NCBI GenBank assembly: GCA_041594335.1 | Contig: JBFHML010000027.1 | Coordinates: forward strand, 1-30,820 | Direction of reading: 5' to 3' | DNA from: JAGPUQ01 sp041594335 | GTDB taxonomy: Bacteria; Pseudomonadota; Gammaproteobacteria; Pseudomonadales; Porticoccaceae | Length of the DNA stretch: 30,820 nucleotides | In this document: positions 8,171 to 16,613 of the stretch, in pieces | Layout of the letters: each line of letters begins with the position of its first letter | How positions within the stretch are numbered: the first letter of the stretch is position 1 | Position numbers and translations under genes: made by a program | The notes under the pieces: generated by a model | Seen by the model: the letters and a program-made list of their open reading frames with translations, nothing else | The model's database searches: none | Told to the model about the DNA's origin: nothing

Positions 8171-9544
8171 ATGAGGGCAAGAGTCGCATCTGCGCTGTGG
8201 CGCCGGCCATCGGGCCGTCGACGCTCCGCGACCCGATGCCTGTGGCGGTTCTCATTACTGATTCTCGCCGCGTCCGTCCCTGCGGTCGGGCAACCGGTCG
8301 GCCTAACGCGTGCCGCGGCAAGTCTGGAAGTGGAGGCCGCCCTGCCCCGCCAAGCGCGCCACGGGCTCTCCACTGAAGTACGGTTGCGACCGGAATTGGA
8401 ATTCGCACTTCCCCGGGACATGCGCCTCACCGCTATCGGCCGGGCCCGCGCCGATTGGTTCGACCACCTCGAACCCGGCGTACCGACACAAGATGCGATC
8501 GACCCCATCGCCCGCCCCCAACAAATCGGCAACCGCGCCGAACTGGAATTACGCGAGCTGTATCTCGAGGCGGCTGTCGGCGCGCTGTATTTACGTCTTG
8601 GCAAACAGCAGATCGTCTGGGGAGCAGCCGATGGCCTCAAGGTACTCGACGTGGTCAATCCACAACGGTTTCGTGAGTTTATTCTCGCCGACTTCGAGGA
8701 TTCACGAATCCCCCTGTGGGCGGTCAATGTCGAGACTCGGGTAGGCGCCCTCGATTGGCAATTCATCCTGATCCCCGAGCAGACCTTCCATCATATTCCC
8801 GGACCCGAATCGCCCTACGCGATCACCGCGCCTCGCTTTGCCCCACCGCCACCGTCGGACTCTCCGATAACCTCGGGAAAACCCAAGCGCCCCTCCCGCC
8901 CCCTCGCCGACGCGGACGCCGGTGTACGAATCGCGACTTTTGTCGCCGGTTGGGATCTGTCCGCGTTTTATCTCTACCACTTTGAAGACATTCCGGTACT
9001 CAATCTGGAAACCTCGGCCACAGGCGTCGCGCTGAGACCACACTATGATCGGGTACACCTGATCGGTGGCACCTTTGCCAAGGCCTTCGGACCACTGACA
9101 CTGCGCGGCGAGCTCGGTTATACCCTGGATCGCGATCTCTTTCTGCGCGCAGGGAGAACAACCAGGCGCCCTGGGGAAAGCGACATCCTGGGCTCCGTCG
9201 TGGGCCTCGACTGGAGCGGACGCGCAAACTGGCTTATCAGTGGACAACTCTTCGTCGATCATGTGCTGGATCCACCGGGCAAGTTACATCGTCCCCGCAC
9301 GGACACGACAACGACCCTGCTGATCCGCCGCCAGTTGCATCACGATACCCTGGCGCTGGAATTGCGCTGGCTCGCCAATCTGAATGACGGTGACGGCATA
9401 CTCCGTCCCAAAGTGAGCTACCAGGTCGACGATCGCACAACGGTCTGGACTGGACTCGATTACTTCTATGGCGATCATCAGGGCATTTTCGGCCAGTTCG
9501 ATACCAATGATCGCACGGTGTTCGGCATTCGCTTCGACTTCTGA
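8171..9544 (+). CDS. DUF1302-like outer-membrane protein
   Basis: A 457-residue exported protein. An Arg-rich n-region is followed by the hydrophobic LWRFSLLILAASVPAVGQ, a signal peptide likely cut near residue 41. The segment ELRELYLEA, LRLGKQQIVWGAADGLKVLDVVNPQ and FADFEDSR-like text (LADFEDSRIPLWAVNVE) is the recognisable DUF1302 core. Later alternating strands (for example TTVWTGLDYFYGDHQGIF) and a C-terminal Phe (GIRFDF) suggest an outer-membrane beta barrel. DUF1302 proteins often accompany DUF1329 proteins and lipid, sterol or hydrocarbon catabolism genes; no DUF1329 gene is seen here. I chose the ATG at 8171 because GGAGAA lies 4 nt upstream; an upstream in-frame GTG-type start at 8093 would precede the palindrome. 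It lies downstream of the CoA ligase, so uptake of the ligase's substrate is a fair guess, not more. Confidence 0.82.
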   Translation: MRARVASALWRRPSGRRRSATRCLWRFSLLILAASVPAVGQPVGLTRAAASLEVEAALPRQARHGLSTEVRLRPELEFALPRDMRLTAIGRARADWFDHLEPGVPTQDAIDPIARPQQIGNRAELELRELYLEAAVGALYLRLGKQQIVWGAADGLKVLDVVNPQRFREFILADFEDSRIPLWAVNVETRVGALDWQFILIPEQTFHHIPGPESPYAITAPRFAPPPPSDSPITSGKPKRPSRPLADADAGVRIATFVAGWDLSAFYLYHFEDIPVLNLETSATGVALRPHYDRVHLIGGTFAKAFGPLTLRGELGYTLDRDLFLRAGRTTRRPGESDILGSVVGLDWSGRANWLISGQLFVDHVLDPPGKLHRPRTDTTTTLLIRRQLHHDTLALELRWLANLNDGDGILRPKVSYQVDDRTTVWTGLDYFYGDHQGIFGQFDTNDRTVFGIRFDF

Positions 9545-9590
9545 CCGCACCGCTACAAGCCGGCAGCGACCACTCGGGAAGGACACACCC

Positions 9591-11534
9591 ATGTCAGGAC
9601 ACTCATGCAAAGACGGTACTTGCTCGCCCCGGCTACCCGATCTCCCCTGCGTGGCAAAACGCTGGCTGCTAGGGCTCTGCATCGGCATCGGCTTTGCCCT
9701 CGCCCCGCCCGGGCTGGCAGCGCCGATTGCTGTCGACCATGCGGTCTACCGCGGTGCGGCGACACTTGAACCGCCGGCGCCGGCGGTCCGCGCCAAGCGG
9801 GTAGGAATCCCCGAGCTGATCATTCAATTGCCGCAACCAAGCGCCGCCGAACTGGCCGCGCTTAAGCGCAAAGGCAGCCCTCGACAGCACCCCATCGGCA
9901 TGGGTCGTCCGCTACCCCATGGGTTTGCCCGCCACGTCGACCATACGGAATTGTCCTGGTCCCATGAGGCCGATGGCAGCCAACGGGCGACCTTTGCAGT
10001 CACATCCCCCGGGGCCGAGGCACTGCGGCTGTTGCTGCACTTCGATCGTTTTCCCGATGGCGTCGAACTGCGTTTCTCTGGCTATCACAGCGCCGCACCC
10101 ATCTCACCCCCCCTCACCCCGGAGGCAGTGGCACTGCGACAGTCGTCGCGCGGTCACGCGTATTGGTCCCCGGTAGTGTCCGGCGACACCATCGTCGTAG
10201 AAATTGCACTCGCACCCCGGGTCAGTCCGGACGCCCTGGCCTTTTCGGTGCCTCGGGTATCCCACCTCACCCGGTCCGCCGATAGCGCCGGCAAGGCGCG
10301 ATCCCTCGACACCTGTTCGCCCGATCCAGCCTGCGATGTTACCGGCATCCCCCAGGCGGTGATCGACAGCGTCGCTTTGTTTCACTACAGCGATGACGAG
10401 GGCACCACGTTCGCCTGCAGTGGCGTCCTCCTCAACCACCCCAACGCCGCGGAGCGATCCTTTTTTCTGACCGCCAACCACTGCATCTCCTCCCCAGCAC
10501 TGGCGGCCACCATGAATTTCTATTGGTTCCATCAGCGCCTGACCTGTACTGACGACAGTCCCGTGGGCACTCAGGTCGGGCTCGGCGGCGCGCGACTCCT
10601 GTCGACTAGCGCCTTGCCCCAAGCACCGGACGTGACGCTGGTGGAACTGATCGAGCCGCCACCGCCGGGGGTTGGTCTGAGCGGCTGGACCAGCGCGCAA
10701 CTACCCGTCGGTAGCGCCGTCACCAGCATCCATCACCCTGGGGCCGGCGCCAAGAAAGTCAGCTACGGCACCGCGGAAGGCTGGGCGACCGCGCAAGCCG
10801 ACGCGAAGGAAGCAGTGTTCATTCGCACCTCTTGGGCCGTTGGCGTGACCGAGCCGGGTAGCAGCGGCGGCGGATTATGGGCTGAATTCGACGGAGCCCT
10901 CCGCCTGACCGGCAATCTTTGGGGTGGCGATTCCGCCTGCGACTTCCCAGCAGGTGAAGATTATTTCAGCAGGTTCGATCTGGCATTCCGGCAACTGCAA
11001 CCCTGGTTAGCCCCCGCGACGCCCAGCGGGGATCGCGTCCAACTGAACGGCACCGTGGTGTGGGGCGATGTGCCCGTATGCGCGCTCGTCCTGGCCAACG
11101 GACAACATGGTTTCTCCTGCGACGGCGCCGGTACCTACAACCTTTCCGTGCCACTGGACGCCGACGGCGGCATTACCGTTTTCGCTTTCGCTGATGGCTT
11201 TACCCCCCACCGCGAGCGACTGACACCCCGCACTGCCAACATATCCCGATCCCTGAAGATGTCGGTTGCGGCGACACAACGTTACCCGCTTGTGCGTATC
11301 GATCAGATCACGCGGTTTGCCGAGGGCGGCGGAACCGGGGGCTCAGCCATTGTCCGGGGAACGATCTGGGATGGCACGGCACCTGTCTGCGCACTCGTTC
11401 TGGCCAATGGCCAGCATGTGTTCTCCTGCCAGGGCACCGGCGCCTTCACACTGACTGTCCCATTGGACGAATCCGGCGAGATCACCTTATTTGCATTTGC
11501 CGACGGCTTCGCACCCTACCGCACCCGCTTCTAA
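9591..11534 (+). CDS. secreted trypsin-like serine protease of the lysyl-endopeptidase type with two C-terminal repeats
   Basis: A 647-residue secreted protease. The signal peptide includes WLLGLCIGIGFALAPPGLAA (about residues 25-44). A pro-region (45-235) is followed by an S1 catalytic domain whose triad is His297 in FLTANHC, Asp347 in APDVTLVEL and Ser425 in VTEPGSSGGG. These motifs resemble Achromobacter lysyl endopeptidase (FLTAHHC, DFTLLEL, VTEPGSSG), and cysteines 242, 248, 276, 298, 319 and 450 could form disulfides. Two related C-terminal repeats (about 485-543 and 586-647) each contain CALVLANGQ, FSC, a VPLD turn and FAFADGF. The start at 9591 has GGGAAGGA 8 nt upstream; the longer reading frame from 9468 overlaps the DUF1302 gene. 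Cleavage preference is not certain. It lies 46 nt after the DUF1302 gene and may be co-transcribed. Confidence 0.9.
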   Translation: MSGHSCKDGTCSPRLPDLPCVAKRWLLGLCIGIGFALAPPGLAAPIAVDHAVYRGAATLEPPAPAVRAKRVGIPELIIQLPQPSAAELAALKRKGSPRQHPIGMGRPLPHGFARHVDHTELSWSHEADGSQRATFAVTSPGAEALRLLLHFDRFPDGVELRFSGYHSAAPISPPLTPEAVALRQSSRGHAYWSPVVSGDTIVVEIALAPRVSPDALAFSVPRVSHLTRSADSAGKARSLDTCSPDPACDVTGIPQAVIDSVALFHYSDDEGTTFACSGVLLNHPNAAERSFFLTANHCISSPALAATMNFYWFHQRLTCTDDSPVGTQVGLGGARLLSTSALPQAPDVTLVELIEPPPPGVGLSGWTSAQLPVGSAVTSIHHPGAGAKKVSYGTAEGWATAQADAKEAVFIRTSWAVGVTEPGSSGGGLWAEFDGALRLTGNLWGGDSACDFPAGEDYFSRFDLAFRQLQPWLAPATPSGDRVQLNGTVVWGDVPVCALVLANGQHGFSCDGAGTYNLSVPLDADGGITVFAFADGFTPHRERLTPRTANISRSLKMSVAATQRYPLVRIDQITRFAEGGGTGGSAIVRGTIWDGTAPVCALVLANGQHVFSCQGTGAFTLTVPLDESGEITLFAFADGFAPYRTRF

Positions 11535-11559
11535 ACCTCTGGCGTGGGGTTGCGGGTTT

Positions 11560-11575
11560 AATCCCCCGGGGGATT
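11560..11575. repeat. perfect palindrome between the protease and slyD
   Basis: AATCCCCCGGGGGATT is a 16-nt perfect inverted repeat 26 nt after the protease stop and 39 nt before slyD. No T-run follows, so it is not a textbook intrinsic terminator. It may still slow transcription or protect an mRNA 3' end. Confidence 0.45.
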
Positions 11576-11613
11576 CGCCCACAATGGCGAGGAACCCATC
11601 GCTGGAAGCCATC

Positions 11614-12093
11614 ATGATGATCGCCGAGCAATCTGTAGTCGCCATCCATTACAAACTTTCCGACGATCGTGGCGTAGTGCTCGATGCCAGCCCGCCCGGC
11701 GAACCGCTCCAATATATCCACGGCACCGGCAATATCATCCCCGGGCTGGAGCGACAGTTGACCGGCCGCACCCCTGGCGACCAGTTTGTCGCGGTGGTAC
11801 CACCAGCGGAGGCCTACGGCGAACGGGTGGAGGAAATGGTCCAGCAGGTACCACGAGATATGTTCCGCGAGGATCAAGAAGTCGAAGTCGGGATGCGATT
11901 TTCCGGCACGACGCCGGAAGGACAGATTTCTGTAGTGGTCACGGAAATCGAGGGGGATTCGGTCACGTTGGACGGTAACCACCCTCTCGCCGGTAAAACC
12001 CTACACTTCGAAGTCACCGTGGACGCGGTCCGGGAGGCGACCGAAGAAGAACTACAACAGGGCCACGTACATGGCCCCGGCTGCCAACACTGA
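11614..12093 (+). CDS. slyD: SlyD-type FKBP peptidyl-prolyl cis-trans isomerase
   Basis: A 159-residue FKBP. YKLSDDRGVVLDAS, IHGTGNIIPGLERQLTG, PPAEAYGERVEEMVQQVPRD and DGNHPLAGKTLHFEVTV are the normal SlyD order, with the insert-in-flap chaperone domain between residues 72 and 125. The C-terminus is a short metal-binding tail, GHVHGPGCQH, with three His and one Cys; the E. coli tail is much longer. It should act in the cytosol as a folding catalyst and chaperone, possibly with nickel or other metal binding. GGAAG at 11604-11608 serves the ATG at 11614 or the next ATG at 11617; the latter would align best with SlyD N-termini. An upstream ATG at 11584 would add ten residues not seen in the family. 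Confidence 0.93.
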   Translation: MMIAEQSVVAIHYKLSDDRGVVLDASPPGEPLQYIHGTGNIIPGLERQLTGRTPGDQFVAVVPPAEAYGERVEEMVQQVPRDMFREDQEVEVGMRFSGTTPEGQISVVVTEIEGDSVTLDGNHPLAGKTLHFEVTVDAVREATEEELQQGHVHGPGCQH

Positions 12094-12126
12094 GTCGCCG
12101 GGAGACCGGTTTCCTCCGGAGAACAT

Positions 12127-12142
12127 GCCGCACGGATGCGGC
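12127..12142. repeat. short hairpin in the gap between slyD and the retropepsin gene
   Basis: GCCGCA and TGCGGC form a perfect 6-bp stem with a CGGA loop, 34 nt after the slyD stop. The next bases are AAAATCCC, so it has no T-run for plus-strand termination. The 189-nt gap (12094-12282) probably separates two transcription units, but I see no convincing promoter in it. Confidence 0.35.
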
Positions 12143-12282
12143 AAAATCCCTGCGCAATACTGGCGCACACCCACGAATTTATGCACCATGCGCGCCACGG
12201 CTGAGCGACACCGACGGCGCCTCGCGGTCAAGCGCCAGGGGCAGCACAGCCGCCTGTCCACAAGGCCTCCGGGGGGATATAA

Positions 12283-12822
12283 ATGGTCGCGATGCGCTGG
12301 TTCGCCCACGTTTTTGGAGTGTTAGCACTGCTGCAGGGCCCTAGTGCTCAGGCGGATACGGCAAAGGTCATCGCCGGCTGGCTCGAAAAGGTCTATTTCT
12401 CCGCCGCAACCGAGCACGCGGTCACGGCGAAGCTCGACTCGGGTGCCAAGACCTCCTCCATCCACGCCCGGAACATCAAGTCCTTTGAGCGCAAGGGAGA
12501 GCCCTGGGTGAAATTTGAGTTGGTCCTGCGGGATAAAAAAGACCACCTCGACACCGTGGCAATGGAGCGACCGGTTGCTCGGTACGTACGCATCAAGGAA
12601 CACGATGGCAACCACGACCGGCGGGCAGTCGTCGAACTGGAGTTTTGTTTTGTCGGGCGCCGGCATAGCACCCAGTTCTCTCTGGTGGACCGTTCGGAGT
12701 TCAACTACCCGGTACTGCTGGGACGCCGCTTTCTCGCCGGCGTCGCAGTCATTGACCCGGGTGAGACCTTCTTAACCACGCCCGCCTGCGATACGGCCCT
12801 GCCTACGGAAGCACGCTCGTGA
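12283..12822 (+). CDS. secreted retropepsin-like protease of the family annotated as 'ATP-dependent zinc protease' (PF05618-like)
   Basis: A 179-residue protein with a signal peptide (MVAMRWFAHVFGVLALLQG, predicted cut after AQA at residue 24). The body starts with the family motif GWLEKVYF and carries LDSGAKTSSIHA with Asp52, which matches the active-site D-S/T-G-A of retropepsins, and a later VLLGRRFL (residues 144-151), which matches the hydrophobic-hydrophobic-Gly motif behind that active site. So the fold is probably a dimeric aspartic protease despite the historical 'zinc protease' name. The periplasm is the likely location. GGGGGGA stands 5 nt before the ATG. The next gene starts at a GTG overlapping this stop by 4 nt (GTGA). 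The retropepsin, inactive transglutaminase and RimK-like ligase are a recurrent trio in comparative genomics. Substrate unknown. Confidence 0.87.
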   Translation: MVAMRWFAHVFGVLALLQGPSAQADTAKVIAGWLEKVYFSAATEHAVTAKLDSGAKTSSIHARNIKSFERKGEPWVKFELVLRDKKDHLDTVAMERPVARYVRIKEHDGNHDRRAVVELEFCFVGRRHSTQFSLVDRSEFNYPVLLGRRFLAGVAVIDPGETFLTTPACDTALPTEARS

Positions 12823-14348
12823 GAAATCCAGCCGTCGCCGTCTGGGCGGTCCTGCTGATCCTGACCGGTTTGGCGATTTCTGCCTACAAAGCGGTTATTC
12901 TCGGCATGCCTGTTCGACCCGATCAGGAAACCGAGGTCTGGTCGATTCAAGCGCGCATCGGCTTTCAGGCCGATGGCGGGCCGGCGATCGTCGATCTGGC
13001 GGTCCCCTCAGCGCTTCCCGGGTTCCTGAAGCTCGACGAGCATTTCATCGCCAGTCGCTACGGCATGGCTATCGAGGAAGACGGCGATCGGCGCAAGGTG
13101 GAATGGGTAAAGCGCCGCGCACAAGGCAGCGAAACACTCTATTACCGGATTTCGGTCACTCGCAGCGAGCAACCCGCGGCGTGGCGCGATCATCCACGCT
13201 TTCCATCGCCACCGGACTATGAAGAGCCTTACGCCACCGCCATTCGCGTGATCATCAACGATGTCCGTCAGGAATCGGCGGACGTCTTCACCTACACCCG
13301 AGAGCTATTACGCCAACTGAATGCGCGCCGCGAGGAACCGAACGTGGCCCTGTTGCGGGAGGCCGCCAGCTCCCCGGCACAGTGGACTCGACAGGTCATC
13401 GAAATTCTCAAAGGCGTACGTATCCCGGCGCGCATCCTCTGGGCCCTGCCGCTGAAAGAGGCCGCCAGCGACGCGCGTCTGGTACCGTTGCTGCAGGTGC
13501 ACAACGGCGAGTCCTGGCTGGCGTTCGACCCCGAAACCGGAGAGTCCGGGATCCCCAGCTACATGTTACCGTGGCGGGTAGGCGACGATCCCCTCTACAG
13601 CGTCAACGGCGGCAGCGGCACCGAGGTCAAATTGTCTGTGACGCGTAGTGACCGCAAATTGATTGAAGTTGCGCGTGACAGCGCCCAGCGCCTCGATTCC
13701 CTGTTTGCCGACTTTTCGCCGCTCGCACTGCCGGTGGATAGCCAGAATGTCTACCGGGTGCTGTTAATGGTGCCGCTCGGCGCCCTGATCGTGGTGTTGA
13801 TGCGCACGTTCGTCGGAATCAGTACGTTCGGTACCTTTATGCCGGTACTGATTGCTCTCGCTTTCCGAGAAACCCAATTACTCTGGGGTATCGCGCTGTT
13901 CACGCTGATCGTGTCTCTCGGCCTGATGCTCCGCTTTTACCTTGAGCGACTGATGCTACTGCTGGTCCCCAGGCTGACCGCGATTCTGATCATCGTCGTC
14001 GGCCTTATGCTGCTTATCAGTCTGATCACCAACAAGTTGGGGGTAGAACGCACCCTGTCTGTCGCACTGTTCCCCATGGTGATCCTGGCCATGACCATCG
14101 AACGAATGTCGATCACCTGGGAGGAAAATGGCGCCCGCGAGGCCATCCTCCACGGACTCGGCAGTCTGTTGATCGCTTCGCTCAGCTATTTAGTGATGAA
14201 TCAGCCAGATCTGATACATCTGATGTTCGTGTTCCCGGAACTGTTGCTGCTCATCCTTGGACTGAGCCTGCTCATGGGCCGCTACACCGGCTACCGGCTC
14301 TCCGAGCTGCGGCGCTTCCGCAACTTTCGCGGGAGTGACGAGACATGA
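12819..14348 (+). CDS. inactive transglutaminase fused to a multi-helix (7TM-type) membrane domain
   Basis: A 509-residue membrane protein. One N-terminal helix (about residues 5-27) is followed by a large soluble region (30-305) that should lie outside the cytoplasm, then about seven hydrophobic helices from residue 312 to 487 (for example VLLMVPLGALIVVLM, LLWGIALFTLIVSLGLML, ILIIVVGLMLLISLI). The soluble part ends in a transglutaminase-like fold: GVRIPARILW and WLAFDPETG match the IPAR and W-x3-DP landmarks. Measured back from IPAR, the catalytic Cys position holds Pro186 (SSPAQW), and the His segment reads LVPLLQV, so the triad is lost, as expected for this pseudo-enzyme family. The GTG start overlaps the retropepsin stop; the stop overlaps the next ATG. 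Likely role: a membrane scaffold that binds the peptide or glutamyl product of its partners (inferred). Confidence 0.88.
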   Translation: MRNPAVAVWAVLLILTGLAISAYKAVILGMPVRPDQETEVWSIQARIGFQADGGPAIVDLAVPSALPGFLKLDEHFIASRYGMAIEEDGDRRKVEWVKRRAQGSETLYYRISVTRSEQPAAWRDHPRFPSPPDYEEPYATAIRVIINDVRQESADVFTYTRELLRQLNARREEPNVALLREAASSPAQWTRQVIEILKGVRIPARILWALPLKEAASDARLVPLLQVHNGESWLAFDPETGESGIPSYMLPWRVGDDPLYSVNGGSGTEVKLSVTRSDRKLIEVARDSAQRLDSLFADFSPLALPVDSQNVYRVLLMVPLGALIVVLMRTFVGISTFGTFMPVLIALAFRETQLLWGIALFTLIVSLGLMLRFYLERLMLLLVPRLTAILIIVVGLMLLISLITNKLGVERTLSVALFPMVILAMTIERMSITWEENGAREAILHGLGSLLIASLSYLVMNQPDLIHLMFVFPELLLLILGLSLLMGRYTGYRLSELRRFRNFRGSDET

Positions 14349-15316
14349 GCCTGCTTGCCTCACCGCGTCGATTGCGGCGAATGGGCGTGCTGGGCATGAA
14401 TCAGCGCAATGCTGACTACATCATGCGCTACAACCCCCGCCACCTCTATCCATTGGTCGACAACAAGCTGCTGACCAAACAACTGGCCATCGACCACGGT
14501 ATCGCTGTACCGGCCCTCTACGCGGTGGTCCGCGAACAACACGAGGGCAAAGACTTAGTTGGCTTACTGGGTGAGCACGAAGATTTCGTGATCAAGCCAG
14601 CGCACGGCAGTGGCGGTAACGGCATCCTGGTCGTCAGCGGGCGCTTCGGCAACAGCTTCCGCAAGCCCAGCGGTGACCTGATCACACTGGACGCCATGCA
14701 GCACCACATCTCCAACATCCTGAGCGGGATGTACAGCCTCGGCGGCCTCCCCGATCAGGCCATTATCGAGTACCGAGTACGCTTCGACCCCCTCTTCGAA
14801 CACATCAGTTTCCAGGGCGTCCCGGACATCCGGGTCATCGTCTTCCGTGGCGTGCCCGCGGCCGCCATGGTACGACTACCGACCCGGGCCTCCGATGGCA
14901 AGGCCAATCTCCATCAGGGCGCGATGGGCATCGGCATCGACCTAGCGACGGGCACGAGCCGGGGAGGCGTCTGCCGCGGACAGATCGGCGCCCTGCACCC
15001 GGATACTGGCGCATCCACCGCGGATATCCGAATCCCCCACTGGGAGCGCATCCTACGATTGGCCATGCAGTGCGCGGATACCGTGGGATTAGGCTATCTC
15101 GGCGCCGACATCGTCATGGATCGGGACTTGGGCCCGCTGATGCTGGAGCTCAACGCTCGGCCCGGCCTAACCGTCCAGGTTGCCAATCAACGGGGCCTGC
15201 TGCTCAACCTACGGAAGATCGAGCAAGTTCGTCAGCTACCCACCTCCATCGAAGAGCGCATGGCCCTGGCGCAGACCTTGCACGAACCGCAGAAGGCACC
15301 GGCGCAAGGGTCCTGA
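14345..15316 (+). CDS. RimK-like alpha-L-glutamate ligase-related ATP-grasp protein
   Basis: A 323-residue ATP-grasp enzyme. Landmarks are GMNQRNADYIMRYNPR (residues 17-32), the lysine-glycine ATP loop FVIKPAHGSGGNGILVV (81-97, Lys84), IIEYRVRFDP (140-149) and the metal-binding LMLELNARPGL (265-275) near the C-terminus. Family members resemble RimK, which adds glutamate to ribosomal protein S6, but belong to a separate branch found next to the inactive transglutaminase-7TM protein. An ATP-driven peptide-bond ligase is expected, cytosolic, perhaps acting at the membrane through its partner. The ATG overlaps the upstream stop by 4 nt (ATGA), so production is coupled. Amino acid and acceptor are unknown. 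No signal peptide is seen. Confidence 0.91.
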   Translation: MSLLASPRRLRRMGVLGMNQRNADYIMRYNPRHLYPLVDNKLLTKQLAIDHGIAVPALYAVVREQHEGKDLVGLLGEHEDFVIKPAHGSGGNGILVVSGRFGNSFRKPSGDLITLDAMQHHISNILSGMYSLGGLPDQAIIEYRVRFDPLFEHISFQGVPDIRVIVFRGVPAAAMVRLPTRASDGKANLHQGAMGIGIDLATGTSRGGVCRGQIGALHPDTGASTADIRIPHWERILRLAMQCADTVGLGYLGADIVMDRDLGPLMLELNARPGLTVQVANQRGLLLNLRKIEQVRQLPTSIEERMALAQTLHEPQKAPAQGS

Positions 15317-15322
15317 CTCGCG

Positions 15323-16609
15323 GTGAATACCCAGACCAACACACACGGCTTCGCACAACCGCTGCGGTGGCTGGCGATCCTGTGGCTGGGCCTAACGCTG
15401 GGTGTCCCCGCGCTCGCGACCGAGGACCCGGCCGATGACCCGCCAGACACGGGCGCGGCCGTGCCGCGACCTCTCGCACCAAACGTCGACCTCAAAGAAG
15501 TCACCGAGGCGCCAGCATCTCCCAGCGAAGACGAAGTGATGGGGCCGCCGTTACCCCCGGCCGAAGCGCAACATTTCGCGCTACTTGGCCGCGAAGTCTC
15601 CCCAGGCACGGCCACGCGGCTGTCCTGGACCCCAGATGGCGGCATCAGCGGTCTCGCCTCTCCCACTCCGGTTTTGGTCATCAACGGCGCGGGGGCTGGG
15701 CCTACGCTCTGCCTCACGGCGGCGGTCCACGGCGACGAGCTAAACGGTATCGAGATCGTCCGCCGGGTCATGTACGACATCGAACCAGACCGCCTCAATG
15801 GTCGTATCGTCGGAGTGCCCATCGTCAATCTGGACGGCTTTCGCCGCGGTTCCCGCTACCTTTCCGATCGACGCGACTTAAACCGCCACTTCCCCGGCAA
15901 CCCCCGCGGGAGCCTCGCTTCCCGAATGGCGCATTCCTTACTGACTCAGGTGTTACATCAGTGCGACTTTCTGGTGGACATCCACACCGGGTCTCTGCGT
16001 CGCGCCAATCTGCCACAAGTTCGCGCCGACATGCGCCGCGACGACGCCGTAGCGTTCACCCAGGGATTCGGCCACATCGTCGTGCTGCACAGCCCAGGCG
16101 CCCACGGTATGCTCCGCCGGGCTGCACAGAACCGTGGCATCGTATCGGCGACCCTGGAAGTGGGCGAATCACAACGTCTGCAAGCCAAACCCGTCGCCGC
16201 TGGCGTGCGCGCGATCAACCGCTTATTGCAGCATCAACGGATGTACCCTCGCCTCTTCCCATTGGGTTCGCCGGAGCCGGTCTACTATGAATCGCTCTGG
16301 ATTCGGGTACCAATCGGCGGCATTCTCCTCAACGACGTCCGCCTGGGCGCCTATGTCTCCAAAGGTCAGGAGTTGGGCGCGGTGGTGGACCCCATCACCA
16401 ACGCGCGCACGCCGGTCGAGGCCAGTATCGGAGGGAGACTGATCGGCATGGCGGTCAACCAGGTGGTGATGCCTGGCTTTGCCGCCTATCACATCGGTAT
16501 CGAAGCCTCGACCGACGAACCCATTGAAACCGACGACCTCGATGCGGCGACGGAAGCGGACCTCCTCGACGAAGACGCCGCCGACGGCGAGATCGACCCC
16601 GAGGAATGA
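15323..16609 (+). CDS. secreted succinylglutamate desuccinylase/aspartoacylase-family (M14) metallohydrolase
   Basis: A 428-residue protein with an N-terminal signal or anchor (LRWLAILWLGLTLGVPALA, residues 15-32), an acidic and proline-rich linker to about residue 80, and an AstE/AspA-type domain. Zinc ligands are His136 and Glu139 in AAVHGDELNGIE and His221 in LVDIHTG; DLNRHFPG (185-192) and Glu279 in SATLEVGE fit the substrate-binding and catalytic sites. After residue 310 a beta-rich domain resembles the family C-terminus, and the protein ends in a strongly acidic tail rich in Asp and Glu. It should cleave an N-acyl amino acid or peptide amide outside the cytoplasm. The GTG start has only a weak upstream AAGGG. 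It lies 6 nt after the ligase gene, so it is likely the fourth gene of that operon and may hydrolyse what the ligase makes (inferred). Confidence 0.88.
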   Translation: MNTQTNTHGFAQPLRWLAILWLGLTLGVPALATEDPADDPPDTGAAVPRPLAPNVDLKEVTEAPASPSEDEVMGPPLPPAEAQHFALLGREVSPGTATRLSWTPDGGISGLASPTPVLVINGAGAGPTLCLTAAVHGDELNGIEIVRRVMYDIEPDRLNGRIVGVPIVNLDGFRRGSRYLSDRRDLNRHFPGNPRGSLASRMAHSLLTQVLHQCDFLVDIHTGSLRRANLPQVRADMRRDDAVAFTQGFGHIVVLHSPGAHGMLRRAAQNRGIVSATLEVGESQRLQAKPVAAGVRAINRLLQHQRMYPRLFPLGSPEPVYYESLWIRVPIGGILLNDVRLGAYVSKGQELGAVVDPITNARTPVEASIGGRLIGMAVNQVVMPGFAAYHIGIEASTDEPIETDDLDAATEADLLDEDAADGEIDPEE

Positions 16610-16613
16610 CTGC

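Noticed and set aside
9468..9590. Longer N-terminus for the serine protease
   Set aside because: It would overlap the DUF1302 coding end by 77 nt and place residues before the signal peptide; GGGAAGGA just before 9591 gives a better start.
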